This document shows positions 25,009 through 33,773 of a DNA stretch of 47,742 nt, in pieces. The notes under the pieces are model-generated. The model saw only the letters and a list, made by a program, of their open reading frames with translations, was not told the DNA's origin and made no database searches. The translations under genes were made by a program, and so were the position numbers. Positions within the stretch are counted from its first letter, which is position 1. Each line of letters opens with the position of its first letter. Source of the DNA: Actinomycetales bacterium UBA1416 (lineage in GTDB: Bacteria > Actinomycetota > Actinomycetes > Actinomycetales > Actinomycetaceae); NCBI GenBank assembly GCA_002304945.1, contig DBPQ01000001.1, positions 1 to 47,742 of the forward strand, written 5' to 3'.

Positions 25009-25755
25009 CACCTCGTTGCCCAGCAGGTCGATCTGCCGGACAGCATCGCGGTCTGAAGCCAGCACGGGATCGGCCGGCCGGGTGACGTGCAGGTTGAGCG
25101 TGATCGCCACCTGTGCGCCCGGCAACTCCTCGCGGATCGTCGTGGCAGCGAGCCCGTGTGCCAGGTTGAGGTGGTGTGCGGCCGTGAGCGATCCGGCCGC
25201 GTCGACCACGCCGGGGGCGTGCACGCCGGACCCGTAGCCGAGGAAGGCGGAGCACCACGGCTCGTTCAGCGTGGTCCAGACCTCCACGAGATCGCCGAAC
25301 TCCCGCGCCATGAGCCGGGCGTACTCGGCGAACGCGGTTGCGGTCTGGCGAGCGCGCCACCCGCCCCGGTCCTCCAGTTCCTGCGGCAGGTCCCAGTGGT
25401 AGAGCGTCACCCAGGGTGCGATCCCGCGGTCGCGCAGCGCCGTCAGCAGTGAGCGGTAGAAAGCCACGCCCTTCAGGTTCAGCGGACCGCTGCCGCCGGG
25501 CTGCACCCGCGGCCAGGAGATCGAGAGCCGGTAGGCGTCCAACCCGAGGCCCGCCATCAGGTCCACGTCCTCACGCCACCGGTGGTAGTGGTCGCAGGCC
25601 ACGTCGCCGGTGGACCCGTCCTTGATCCGTCCGGGCGTGTGGCTCATCGTGTCCCAGATGGAGGGCCCGCGGCCGTCGTCGTGCGCTGCACCCTCGATCT
25701 GGTAGGCGGCCGTCGCGGCGCCGAGCACGAAGCCCTTGGGCAGCCGCTCAGTCAT
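24922..25755 (-). pseudogene. GH1 beta-glucosidase, truncated by a deletion
   Basis: Begins as a normal glycoside hydrolase family 1 enzyme: LPKGFVLGAATAAYQIEGAA, GLDAYRLSISWPRVQP, ITLNLHVTRP, with acid/base Glu165 in TLNEPW. Homology ends at about residue 253, NEVFLGP, where normal GH1 proteins continue for another 180-200 residues carrying the nucleophile glutamate (TENG). The remaining 24 codons are out-of-frame reading of the binding-protein remnant. Without the nucleophile it cannot hydrolyse glycosides. Its ATG overlaps the stop of the alpha-xylosidase gene (ATGA), so it was part of the sugar operon. The fold would be incomplete. Confidence 0.88.
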
Positions 25756-27983
25756 CGCCGAGCCTCTGCCACGAGCGCGCCACCCGAGTACGCCTCGGCC
25801 CGCCACCCGCCGTCGGGGGCGTCGTCACCCGTCACGCGGACGACGCTGTCGCGCACGGCGACCCGGACCTTGCGTGCCGGCGCACTTGCCGCCGCTCGCG
25901 CGGGGATCCGTACCGTGACCTCAGCCTCGCCGACCTCGAAGGCCTGGAGGACGACGTCGTCCAGGGAGTACTCCGGTCGCTCGGTGCCCATCGCCCGCGC
26001 GATGACGGCGCCGGGCCGCACGTACAGGGGCAGGGACATCGGGCCGTGGGTCTCCCGCACCCAGCGGGGCCCGGTGACGGTCTGGTGGGTGAGGAGGTGG
26101 GTCCAGACCCCGTCCGGGATGTAGACGCTCACCTCCCCGTCGGCGGAGAACACGGGCGCCACGAGCAGGTCCGGGCCGAGCATGTACTGGGTGTCGATGG
26201 TGGCGCACGCCGGGTCCTCCGGGAAGGCGAGCACCATCGGCCGCATCATCGGCGTCCCGCGTTCCTGGGCCTCCCTTGCCGCGGCCGCGAGGTATGGCAT
26301 CAGGGAGAGCTTCAGCCGGGAGAACACCCGGGTGACCTCCACGGTCTCCTCGTCGAAGAGCCACGGCACCCGATACGACCCGGAGCCGTGGAAGCGGCTG
26401 TGCGAGCTGAGCATCCCGAACGCGATCCAACGCTTGAACACCTCGGTGTCCGGGGTTCCCTCGAACCCGCCGATGTCATGACTCCAGTAGGCGAAGCCGG
26501 ACATCGCAAGCGAAAGCCCCCCGCGGAGGGTCTCGGCCATCGAGACGAACGTGGACTCGTTGTCCCCACCCCAGTGCACCGGGAATTGCTGCCCCCCGGC
26601 GGTGGCGGACCGGGCGAACAGAACCGCCTCGCCCTCACCACGCACCTCGCGGAGCAGCTCGAACACCGCCTTGTTGTAGAGGTGGGTGTAGTAGTTGTGC
26701 ATCCGCTGCGGGTCGGACCCGTCATGCCAGACGACGTCGGTGGGGATGCGCTCCCCGAAGTCCGTCTTGAAGGAGTCGACCCCCATGTCGAGCAGGGTGC
26801 GCAGCTTCCCGGTGAACCAGGCGGTGGCCTCCGGGTTGGTGAAGTCAGGCAAGGCCATGCCGGCCTGCCACTGGTCCCACTGGAACACCGACCCGTCCGG
26901 GCGCCGCACGAGGTACCCCGCCTGGCGGCCCTCCTCGAACAGTTCCCCCTGCTGGGCGATGTACGGGTTGATCCACACGCACACCTTCAGGCCACGATCG
27001 TGCAAATCCCGGATCAGTCCTTCCGGGTCGGAGAAGGTGTCCGGGTCCCAGACGAAGTCCACCCAGTGGAAACCCCGCATCCAGAAGCAGTCGAAGTGGA
27101 ACACCGAGAGCGGCAGGCCCCGCTCGGCCATGCCGTCCACGAAGGAGAGCACCGTCTCTGCGTCGTAGTCAGTGGTGAACGACGTCGAGAGCCAGGTCCC
27201 GTAGGACCAGTCGGGGACCGCCGGTGGTCGCCCTGTCAGGTCGGTGTATCGATCCAGCACGTCCGCCGGGGTGGGTCCGGCAATCACGAGGTACTCAAGG
27301 ACCTCTCCCGGCACGGAGAACTGCACCCGGGAGACGACCTCGCTGGCGACCTCGAAGGACACCCGGTCCGGGGAGTCCACGAACACCCCGTAGCCGCGGT
27401 TGGAGACGTAGAACGGGACGTTCTTGTAGGCCTGCTCGCTGCAGGTGCCCCCGTCCTCGTTCCAGATGTCCACCACCTGGCCGTTCTTGGCGAAGGCGCC
27501 GAACCGTTCCCCCAGGCCGTACACGTACTCGCCGACGTCGAGGGTGAGCTGCTCGTGCGTGAACGTACCCTCCGGGCCGGTGACGTGCGCGATGGAGCGG
27601 GGGATGGAGGAGGTGACCACGCGGTCGCCGTCACGGAAGGTGAGCAGCCAGTCGCCGTCGTCGGCGAACGTGGCGGACAGGCGTCCGGCGGTCAGCGTCC
27701 GGCCCTCGACGACGCTGCCCCCCTCTCCCGCGACGTCGAAGCGCGGGTGGGCGGGCAGCCCGCCCAGGTGGTGGGCGAGACGCACCCGTATTACGCCGTC
27801 GGCCACCCCGGTGAGCGTGACGGTGAGCAGCGGGCGGTTGAGGGTGTCGCCGCGCCCGGCCACGCGCCCGGCAGCGACGTACGCGGTGAGCGTGTCCGCG
27901 CTGGTGCGGACCCCCACGATCTGGGTGCCGCGCAGGACGGTGAGACCCTCGCGGGTCTTCCAGTAGCCGTCGGTGAACTTCAT
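25752..27983 (-). CDS. yicI: GH31 alpha-xylosidase (YicI-type)
   Basis: 743 aa, near the 772 aa of E. coli YicI. Hydrolyses alpha-1,6-linked xylose from xyloglucan fragments such as isoprimeverose. Nucleophile Asp408 lies in SFKTDFGERIPTDVVW, the acid/base Asp474 in PVHWGGDNES, and the segments LFARSATAGGQQFPVHWGG, YWSHDIGGFEGT and SSHSRFHGSGSYRVPWLFD match YicI closely. No signal peptide, so it acts on imported oligosaccharides inside the cell. It sits between the sugar transporter permeases and a (now broken) beta-glucosidase, a sensible set for degrading xyloglucan oligosaccharides. Confidence 0.93.
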   Translation of the reverse strand: MKFTDGYWKTREGLTVLRGTQIVGVRTSADTLTAYVAAGRVAGRGDTLNRPLLTVTLTGVADGVIRVRLAHHLGGLPAHPRFDVAGEGGSVVEGRTLTAGRLSATFADDGDWLLTFRDGDRVVTSSIPRSIAHVTGPEGTFTHEQLTLDVGEYVYGLGERFGAFAKNGQVVDIWNEDGGTCSEQAYKNVPFYVSNRGYGVFVDSPDRVSFEVASEVVSRVQFSVPGEVLEYLVIAGPTPADVLDRYTDLTGRPPAVPDWSYGTWLSTSFTTDYDAETVLSFVDGMAERGLPLSVFHFDCFWMRGFHWVDFVWDPDTFSDPEGLIRDLHDRGLKVCVWINPYIAQQGELFEEGRQAGYLVRRPDGSVFQWDQWQAGMALPDFTNPEATAWFTGKLRTLLDMGVDSFKTDFGERIPTDVVWHDGSDPQRMHNYYTHLYNKAVFELLREVRGEGEAVLFARSATAGGQQFPVHWGGDNESTFVSMAETLRGGLSLAMSGFAYWSHDIGGFEGTPDTEVFKRWIAFGMLSSHSRFHGSGSYRVPWLFDEETVEVTRVFSRLKLSLMPYLAAAAREAQERGTPMMRPMVLAFPEDPACATIDTQYMLGPDLLVAPVFSADGEVSVYIPDGVWTHLLTHQTVTGPRWVRETHGPMSLPLYVRPGAVIARAMGTERPEYSLDDVVLQAFEVGEAEVTVRIPARAAASAPARKVRVAVRDSVVRVTGDDAPDGGWRAEAYSGGALVAEARR

Positions 27984-27993
27984 GGAGGGTCCT

Positions 27994-28881
27994 TTACTTG
28001 ACTGCGCCTGCGGTGATGCCGCGCGTGAGGGTGCGTTGGAAGATGAGGAAGAAGAGGACCGCGGGCAGCAGGGAGATGAGCGAGCCCGCGTTGATGGTTG
28101 GGACGTCCATGAGTCGGTCGCCCTGGAGTGCGGCGAGGGCCACGGGGATGGTCTGGGACGAGTTGTCGATGAGCATGACGAGGGGGATGTAGAACTCGTT
28201 CCATGTCCAGATGAAGAAGAAGATCATCAGGACGGAGAGGGTGGGACGGGTGATCGGGTAGACCACTCGCCAGAGGATCGTCCAGCGCGAGGCGCCGTCG
28301 AGACGCGCCGCTTCGAGGAGTGCCGGCGGGAAGGTGCCGAGCACCGAGGCCAGCAGGTAGGTCCCGAAGGCGCTCTGGATGACGGTGAAGATGATGACCA
28401 CGGCCCAGATGGAGTTGTAGAGGCCCACCTGCTTGGCCATGAAGTACAGCGGGTAGACGAGGGACTCCTGGGGGATCATGTTCGCCAGCATGAACAGGCC
28501 CACCAGCCAGAGCCGGCCGCGGACCCGGCCGATGCCGAGGGCGTAGGCGTTGAGCAGCGAGACGAGGGTGGCGGCAACGGCCACGGTCCCGGAGATGACG
28601 ATCGAGTTCCAGAGCTTCTCCGGGTAGTCCACCCGGTTCCAGAAGTTGATGAGCCCGTCGAAGTACAGGTCGGTGGGCAGGGTCAGGGGGCCGGCGTTGG
28701 AGTACTCCTGTGGGGACTTGAACGCGTTCAGCAGCATGATGACGAACGGGATCATCATGGCGATCCCACCCACGGTGATGACTCCGAGGATGACCCAGCG
28801 CATGGCACCACGCCGGTGGCGGCTGCGCGCAGGGGTGACCGGGCCGGTGGTGGGTGTGGTGGTGACGACGGCGGTGCTCAT
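27994..28881 (-). CDS. Carbohydrate ABC transporter permease (MalG/CUT1 type)
   Basis: 295 aa, six predicted transmembrane helices; EAA loop LLEAARLDGASRWTILWRVV (~198-217) of CUT1 sugar importers, C-terminus LTRGITAGAVK typical of the MalG family. The ATG overlaps the previous permease stop (ATGA) and the gene ends 10 bases before yicI. No ATPase of the MsmK type is in the operon, so it probably uses a shared ATPase elsewhere, as CUT1 systems in Actinobacteria commonly do. Confidence 0.94.
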   Translation of the reverse strand: MSTAVVTTTPTTGPVTPARSRHRRGAMRWVILGVITVGGIAMMIPFVIMLLNAFKSPQEYSNAGPLTLPTDLYFDGLINFWNRVDYPEKLWNSIVISGTVAVAATLVSLLNAYALGIGRVRGRLWLVGLFMLANMIPQESLVYPLYFMAKQVGLYNSIWAVVIIFTVIQSAFGTYLLASVLGTFPPALLEAARLDGASRWTILWRVVYPITRPTLSVLMIFFFIWTWNEFYIPLVMLIDNSSQTIPVALAALQGDRLMDVPTINAGSLISLLPAVLFFLIFQRTLTRGITAGAVK

Positions 28882-29810
28882 CGGCCTTCCGCCTCCTTCC
28901 GTTCGCTACGGGCCTGCAGGACCATGAAGATCGCGGCCACCAGCAGGACGATCACCGTGAGGACGGTGGCGATGGCGGCGCCGTAGCCGACCTGGGACTT
29001 CGGGAAGAAGTTCTGGTAGGCGAAGTAGGACGGCACGTTGGTGGAGTTCTCCGGACCGCCCCGGGTCAGGACGTAGATGGGTCCGAACACCTTCAGCGCG
29101 GCGATGGTGCAGGTGAGGGTGACGACGAAGGTCTCAGGCTTGATCTGGGGCAGGGTGATGGCACGGAAGCGCGTGAACCAGCCGGCGCCGTCGAGCTCGG
29201 CCGCCTCGTACAGCTCGGGGTCCACGCGCTGGAGCGCGGACATGAAGATGACCACCGGGTAGCCGACCTGGACCCAGACCATGACCGCCATGACAGAGGG
29301 GAGGGCGGTGTCGGTGCTGCCCAGCCAGTTCAGTGCCATGCCGTCCAGGCCGAGGGAACGGAGGACCACGTTGAGGGCACCGGTCTGCGGGTTGAGGATC
29401 CAGCTCCACAGGATGCCGACCACGGTGACGGGCAGGATCTGCGGGAGGTAGTAGACCGCTCGGAGGCCCGACGAGACGGATCCGGAGAACTTCTTGCCGA
29501 TGTAGTCGAAGAGCACGGCGGCCAGCAGGAGGCCGAGCAGGGTGGGGACCACCACCATCGCGACGATCATGGCGATCGAGTTCCGGAACGAGGTCCAGAA
29601 GACCTCATCCTGGAACAGCCGCACGTAGTTCTCCAGGCCGATGAACGTGGGGTCGCCGAGGCCGGGCCAGCGGGTGAGGCTGAAGTAGATGTTCATGACG
29701 AAGGGCAGCACGATGATCGCGAGGAACAGTGCGCCCCCGGGGACGAGGTAGGCCCAGTAGGACACCTCGCCACGGATTCTCGGAAGGGTGGTGGTGGCTG
29801 TGGTGCTCAT
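28878..29810 (-). CDS. Carbohydrate ABC transporter permease (MalF/CUT1 type)
   Basis: 310 aa, six transmembrane helices starting WAYLVPGGALFLAIIVLPFV; the EAA loop is LYEAAELDGAGWFTRFRAIT (~200-219). Forms the membrane pore with the following permease. AGGGA lies upstream of its ATG. It follows the binding-protein gene by 60 bases in the lacI operon. Confidence 0.94.
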   Translation of the reverse strand: MSTTATTTLPRIRGEVSYWAYLVPGGALFLAIIVLPFVMNIYFSLTRWPGLGDPTFIGLENYVRLFQDEVFWTSFRNSIAMIVAMVVVPTLLGLLLAAVLFDYIGKKFSGSVSSGLRAVYYLPQILPVTVVGILWSWILNPQTGALNVVLRSLGLDGMALNWLGSTDTALPSVMAVMVWVQVGYPVVIFMSALQRVDPELYEAAELDGAGWFTRFRAITLPQIKPETFVVTLTCTIAALKVFGPIYVLTRGGPENSTNVPSYFAYQNFFPKSQVGYGAAIATVLTVIVLLVAAIFMVLQARSERKEAEGR

Positions 29811-29870
29811 GTCGGTTCCCTGGTGTGGGCCGGTGCGGGGGGCCGGGGTGGGCGGCCCCCCGCAGCGACG

Positions 29871-31187
29871 TCAGCCGGCGTTCGCGACGCCCTGGTCGTA
29901 GGCGGCGCCCAGCTCGTCCAGCACGGTGGCCGGTTCGGCGGAGCCGTTGATGAGCTTCTGGACGGAGTTGACGATCACGTCGTAGAAGCCCGGGACCGGC
30001 CAGTCGGGGTAGAAGGCGAGGCCGTCGTTCTCCAGGACCTCGTTGAAGGCCGTGATGAGTTCCTGGCTCTTTGCGTCGGTGATGTCCGCGGGGTCGGCCG
30101 CCACGGGGAGTCCGCCGTTGTTGCCGAGGATCGCCTGGATCTCGGGGCGCATGGTGATGTCGATGAAGTCGTAGGCCAGCTCCGGTGCCTTGGAGTTGGT
30201 GGGCACCACCCAGAGGTTGCCGGAGGAGCCGGCGTTGAACGTGTTGCCGGGGAAGTTGAAGACGCCCCACTCGAAGCCGTCGATCTCGTCCACCAGGCGC
30301 CCGTACCACCACGAGCCGGAGACCATCATCGGGTAGGTGCCGTTGATGAACGCCACGCCCATGTCCTCGGCCTTCAGTGAGGCGGAGTCGGAGGCGACGT
30401 AGCCGGCGTCCACCCACTCGGCGAAGGTCTCGGCGCCGAAGGTCAGCTCGGGACCCTGCCAGTCCACCGGACCGGTGAACATCTGGTAGTCGGTGATCCA
30501 CTGGCGGTCCACCTGCGAAAGGGTGAGCTGGTAGAACAGCTGGCCGGCCGGGTACTCAGCTCCCGCCATACCCAACGGCGTGACGCCCTCGGCGACGAAG
30601 GTGTCCATCACCTCGACCATCTCGTCGAGTGACGTCGGGACCTCGACGCCGGCGTCCTCGAACATCGCCTTGTTGTAGTACACGGTGACGAACTCGCCGT
30701 AGTTCGGGATCCCGAACCAGTTGCCGGAGCCCATCACGCCGCTCTCGTCGTACTGGGCGGTGGTGGCGAGCGAGGGCGAGAGCATGTCGGTCCAGCCGCG
30801 CTCATCGGCCACGGCGGTGATGTCCGTCAGGAGTCCTTGGGAGGAGAGCAGGCCGGTGGTGGCGTTGCCCTTGTTGTACTCCATGATGTCCGGTCCTTCG
30901 TCCGAACTGAGGATCATGCCGGCAGTCTGCTGGATCTGCTCGAAGGACTTCTCCTCGAACTCGATCGTGACCCCCGGGTGCTCCTCCTCGAACACCTTGA
31001 TCGCTTCGGCCCACGCGATGCCCATGGCACCGTTCGGGGACTCGTAGTGCCAGAGCTTGAGGCTGGTGGCGTCGGCGGTCCCGCCGTCGCCACCTCCGCC
31101 GTCGTCGCTGCCGGAGCAGGCGGTCAGGCCTGCGGCCAGCGCGACCGCGCCGGTGAGGGCTGCGAGCCGGGTTGGTGTGGTGCGCAT
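29871..31187 (-). CDS. Sugar-binding lipoprotein of the CUT1 ABC transporter
   Basis: 438 aa extracellular solute-binding protein family 1. The signal peptide ends in lipobox LTAC with Cys24 as the lipidated residue, followed by a Gly/Asp linker. The first strand SLKLWHYESPNG and the segments AEYPAGQLFYQLTLSQVD and MMVSGSWWYG are typical of CUT1 oligosaccharide-binding proteins. With the alpha-xylosidase downstream, the ligand is probably a xyloglucan-derived or other alpha-xyloside oligosaccharide. Ribosome-binding site AAGGAGA; the gene is 33 bases after lacI, so it is under the same operator. Confidence 0.94.
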   Translation of the reverse strand: MRTTPTRLAALTGAVALAAGLTACSGSDDGGGGDGGTADATSLKLWHYESPNGAMGIAWAEAIKVFEEEHPGVTIEFEEKSFEQIQQTAGMILSSDEGPDIMEYNKGNATTGLLSSQGLLTDITAVADERGWTDMLSPSLATTAQYDESGVMGSGNWFGIPNYGEFVTVYYNKAMFEDAGVEVPTSLDEMVEVMDTFVAEGVTPLGMAGAEYPAGQLFYQLTLSQVDRQWITDYQMFTGPVDWQGPELTFGAETFAEWVDAGYVASDSASLKAEDMGVAFINGTYPMMVSGSWWYGRLVDEIDGFEWGVFNFPGNTFNAGSSGNLWVVPTNSKAPELAYDFIDITMRPEIQAILGNNGGLPVAADPADITDAKSQELITAFNEVLENDGLAFYPDWPVPGFYDVIVNSVQKLINGSAEPATVLDELGAAYDQGVANAG

Positions 31188-31220
31188 TTCTCTATCTCCT
31201 TGTTGGGGTGTTGTGGCGGA

Positions 31221-32270
31221 TCAGGGGTGGGTGCGGTGCGGCGGCGGCGCCACCGAGCCGCGCTCGACGAGGTCACAGCACGTGAGCACGCCTGGGGGGA
31301 CTCCCTCCCCGCGGATCACGGTTAGGAGGGAGTCGATGGCCGCGGCGCCGGCCTCTGCGCCTTGAACGTCGAAGCTGGAGAGCGGGGGGCTGTACAGGGA
31401 TGCGACGCCGGGTGATGTCACCACGGAGAGGACGGAAACATCCCCGGGGATGACGAGACCGCGCGCGTGAAGTTCCGCGAGGACACCGAACGCGGCGTCC
31501 TCGTTCATTGTCAGCACCGCTGTCAGGTCGGGGTCCGTGGAGAGCAGGTCGCTCAACGCCTGGCGCCCCGCCACGGGCGACTCGTCGCAGAACACCTCGT
31601 GGCAGCTCAGACCGAGCTGGGCGACGATGTCGGCGAACGCGCCAGATGCTCGAACGCCTGCACCGTAGCGGTGTCCGTGAGTGGACGAGGCGTGGTTGAC
31701 CAGACCGAGGTGGGTGTGCCCGAGCCGGCTCAGGTGCTCGACGGCGTGCACGACGGTGGCTGCGAAGTCGACATCGACCCACGCGATTCCATCGCTGTCG
31801 GCCGTGCGGCCGATCATTGCGAACGGGATCTGCTGGTCGCGGAGCGCAACGACGCGCGGGTCCGTCAGCTCGATCTCCATCAGGAGAATGGCGTCCGCCT
31901 TGCCCGCCCGGACGAGCTCCACGATCTGGTCAGGCTCCGTGTGAGGCCAGACAACCAGGTCATAGCCCATCTCGTTCGCTCGGGCGTGGGCACCACGCAC
32001 GAACTCCGTGGCGGTGCGGGAGATCCCCAGGTGCAGCAGTGGATAGACAAGCGCGATGACCTGGGTACGACGGCTCGCCAGTGTGACCGCCGCAGCGTTG
32101 CGACGGAAGTCAAGGCGTGCGATCGCGGCGTGGACCCGGTCCTTCGTCGCCTGGGATACCGGGCGCTGCCCGGACAGGACGTATGACACCGTCGACAGCG
32201 ACACCCCGGCCTCGCGCGCGACATCCTGCATCGTGGCGTGCTGCGTGCGGTGACTCGTCTGCGTCTCCAT
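31221..32270 (-). CDS. LacI-family transcriptional repressor of the alpha-xyloside operon
   Basis: 349 aa. HTH and hinge at the N-terminus, TMQDVAREAGVSLSTVSYVL (~13-32) and RPVSQATKDRVHAAI, then a periplasmic-binding-protein-like sensor domain with GDVSVLSVVTSPGVASLYSP near the end. The start ATG 32268-32270 has GGAGG seven bases upstream; an in-frame extension to 32312 would overlap the operator and is rejected. It is the first gene of the operon it likely controls, and a perfect palindrome lies 39 bases upstream, so autoregulation with sugar-induced release is expected. Confidence 0.93.
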   Translation of the reverse strand: METQTSHRTQHATMQDVAREAGVSLSTVSYVLSGQRPVSQATKDRVHAAIARLDFRRNAAAVTLASRRTQVIALVYPLLHLGISRTATEFVRGAHARANEMGYDLVVWPHTEPDQIVELVRAGKADAILLMEIELTDPRVVALRDQQIPFAMIGRTADSDGIAWVDVDFAATVVHAVEHLSRLGHTHLGLVNHASSTHGHRYGAGVRASGAFADIVAQLGLSCHEVFCDESPVAGRQALSDLLSTDPDLTAVLTMNEDAAFGVLAELHARGLVIPGDVSVLSVVTSPGVASLYSPPLSSFDVQGAEAGAAAIDSLLTVIRGEGVPPGVLTCCDLVERGSVAPPPHRTHP

Positions 32271-32308
32271 GCGCCAGCCTCCTCGCCGATCCAAGGCCCG
32301 ATAGCGAA

Positions 32309-32328
32309 TCATCGAAGCGCTTCGATGA
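32309..32328. promoter_or_regulatory. LacI-family operator
   Basis: TCATCGAAGCGCTTCGATGA is a perfect 20-bp palindrome with the central CG typical of LacI/GalR operators (core CGAAGCGCTTCG). It sits immediately downstream of the -10 box, where binding would block transcription. Confidence 0.87.
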
Positions 32329-32330
32329 GC

Positions 32331-32360
32331 AGACTACGGCGTGTGAGCGGATTAGTTCAA
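32331..32360 (-). promoter_or_regulatory. Promoter of the lacI-alpha-xyloside operon
   Basis: On the minus strand, -35 TTGAAC (32355-32360) and -10 TAGTCT (32331-32336) are separated by 18 bp. The operator follows directly. A smaller palindrome AAACG-ATG-CGTTT lies just upstream at 32366-32378. Confidence 0.65.
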
Positions 32361-32482
32361 TGGCGAAACGATGCGTTTTGGTAACAATCTGATAACGCGG
32401 CCGTGCCGCTGTGCGCGCACTCGCGCTCGACAGCGGCGTTCGCGGAGGACCACAGTGGGCTCTGGGCGAGTGGGAATCCGCC

Positions 32483-32511
32483 CGTGGACGTCAGCGTCGC
32501 CGACGTCCACG
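32483..32511. repeat. 10-bp inverted repeat in the lacI/HTH intergenic region
   Basis: CGTGGACGTC and GACGTCCACG are separated by 9 bases. No T-run follows, so it is not an obvious terminator. The rest of the 390-base gap (32329-32718) shows no gene. Confidence 0.6.
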
Positions 32512-32718
32512 CCTGAGAGCTTCTCAAGCCCCCAATCGGCACGCGCCCTCCCGCCCGCCGGGCCAACGGGAAAGCCCCCGACCGGTGGCGGTGGCCCATC
32601 CTCCTGGCGGGTGCTCGTTGTCGGCAGATGCCGCACTCCTCTCACCGGTACGGTCGTAATGGTGCGCACCAGCGGTTCTCACAGAAGTGTCAACCCGGAC
32701 ACGAGCAAGGAGTCGGAC

Positions 32719-32916
32719 ATGACTGTCACCGCGAGCACCCGCCGCTTCTACCGGGTCAAGGAAGTCTCGAAGATGACCGGGCTTCCCCTCAGCAGCGTCT
32801 ACTGGCTCATCACCAAGGGACAGATCCCATCACGCAAGGTCGGCGGCACGGTCCTCGTCCCCGCAGCGTGGCTGGACAGCGCCGCCGCGAACGAGGCTGC
32901 CGCCGAAGCGTCCTGA
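32719..32916 (+). CDS. Excisionase/AlpA-type small HTH protein
   Basis: 65 aa. One helix-turn-helix with wing, RFYRVKEVSKMTGLPLSSVY then GQIPSRKVGGTVLVP, the pattern of MerR-like excisionases and AlpA regulators. ATG 32719 follows AAGGAG at good spacing; longer upstream in-frame readings have no matching site. It stands alone: no integrase or recombinase is next to it. It may be the remnant of an integrative element, or an orphan regulator. Confidence 0.75.
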   Translation: MTVTASTRRFYRVKEVSKMTGLPLSSVYWLITKGQIPSRKVGGTVLVPAAWLDSAAANEAAAEAS

Positions 32917-33173
32917 CGTCGCCATCACCAAGCGCACGCTGCCCTCAGGAGCACCCTCCTTAGGAGGACGGCGATACCCCCTCCGGCACCTCCGATCATT
33001 CCAAATGTGCTGGTCACCGGCGTGCGAGCTCACGTCCGGCGCGGCTGTTACGACGGCTCGCCGCTGTCCATTGACCATTCACGGGCCCCGCGAAGTGGGA
33101 ATCTCCGCGGCAGACATCCCGGGTTGAAGTCGCAGACTGGACGGGCGCGGCCAAGGCCACCCGGCCTCACCGA
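32917..33173. other. Non-coding gap with one copy of a 25-bp repeat
   Basis: No gene is recognised. It contains the left copy of the imperfect direct repeat described at 33068-33092. Confidence 0.4.
33068..33092. repeat. Left copy of imperfect 25-bp direct repeat
   Basis: Matches 35627-35651 at 22 of 25 positions; the shared core is TTGACCATTCAC here and CTGACCATTCAC there, followed by GGCC-CGCG in both. The copies bracket the toxin-antitoxin and lipoprotein region, and the right one lies 79 bases from the tRNA-Arg 3' end. Confidence 0.55.
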
Positions 33174-33773
33174 TCACTCGTGGTTGTTTAGCAGCCCGGC
33201 AACGAGGGCCGCTGCCGTCGGGGCGCCAGCCCGCTGGAGGGCAGCGATGGTCGACTCGTCAGTGGCTCCTCGTAGGCGCTCTACCGACGTGGCATGGACG
33301 GTGAGCATCTGCGACGGGAACTCGGTCACGAGTGCACTCAGCAGAGCGTCGGGCGTCATCACCTCCAAGCCGAGCGCTGCAACCACCGCAGCGGGGAAGT
33401 CCCTCGTGTTCGCCGTGCACAGCACCGTGGCCTCGGCCGCGATCGCCGCCGCGAGGACGTGGCGATCGCCTTCATCCGGAAGTAAGAAGGAAGCCACCGC
33501 CTCGAGGTGCTCCGGGGCAACTTCGACCTCGGCGTACGGGAACGCCCCGTTCATTGCGTCGATCAGCCGCGCGCCCGACTCGGCGATGAAGGCAGCAACA
33601 TTCTCGATCAGATGCTCCACCGTCTCCTCAAGGACTGCCGCGCTCCACGCCACAGCGATGACTTCCTCATCGGCGGCGTAGAGGAGGTAGTCACGCAGCA
33701 CCCGGGAGTAGAGCACGTTCGCGTCAACAAACACCACCCTGACAAGTCCGGGAAGCGCGGGACCGTCCGTCAC
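33174..33773 (-). CDS. PIN-domain toxin (VapC-like ribonuclease)
   Basis: 199 aa. The PIN fold starts VVFVDANVLYSRVLRDYLLY with the first acidic metal ligand Asp17; further acidic positions appear in PDEGDRHVLAAAIAA (~98-112) and the strand TVLCTANTRDFPAAVV (~115-130). PIN toxins are Mg-dependent RNases acting on tRNA or mRNA. Its GTG start overlaps the stop of the upstream HTH gene (GTGA), the usual antitoxin-toxin coupling. It is longer than classical VapC (~130 aa), as in the PIN family paired with excisionase-like HTH antitoxins. The target is unknown. Confidence 0.85.
   Translation of the reverse strand: MTDGPALPGLVRVVFVDANVLYSRVLRDYLLYAADEEVIAVAWSAAVLEETVEHLIENVAAFIAESGARLIDAMNGAFPYAEVEVAPEHLEAVASFLLPDEGDRHVLAAAIAAEATVLCTANTRDFPAAVVAALGLEVMTPDALLSALVTEFPSQMLTVHATSVERLRGATDESTIAALQRAGAPTAAALVAGLLNNHE

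Noticed and set aside
26046..28001. A 651-codon plus-strand frame
   Set aside because: Antisense to the clearly identified YicI-type alpha-xylosidase.
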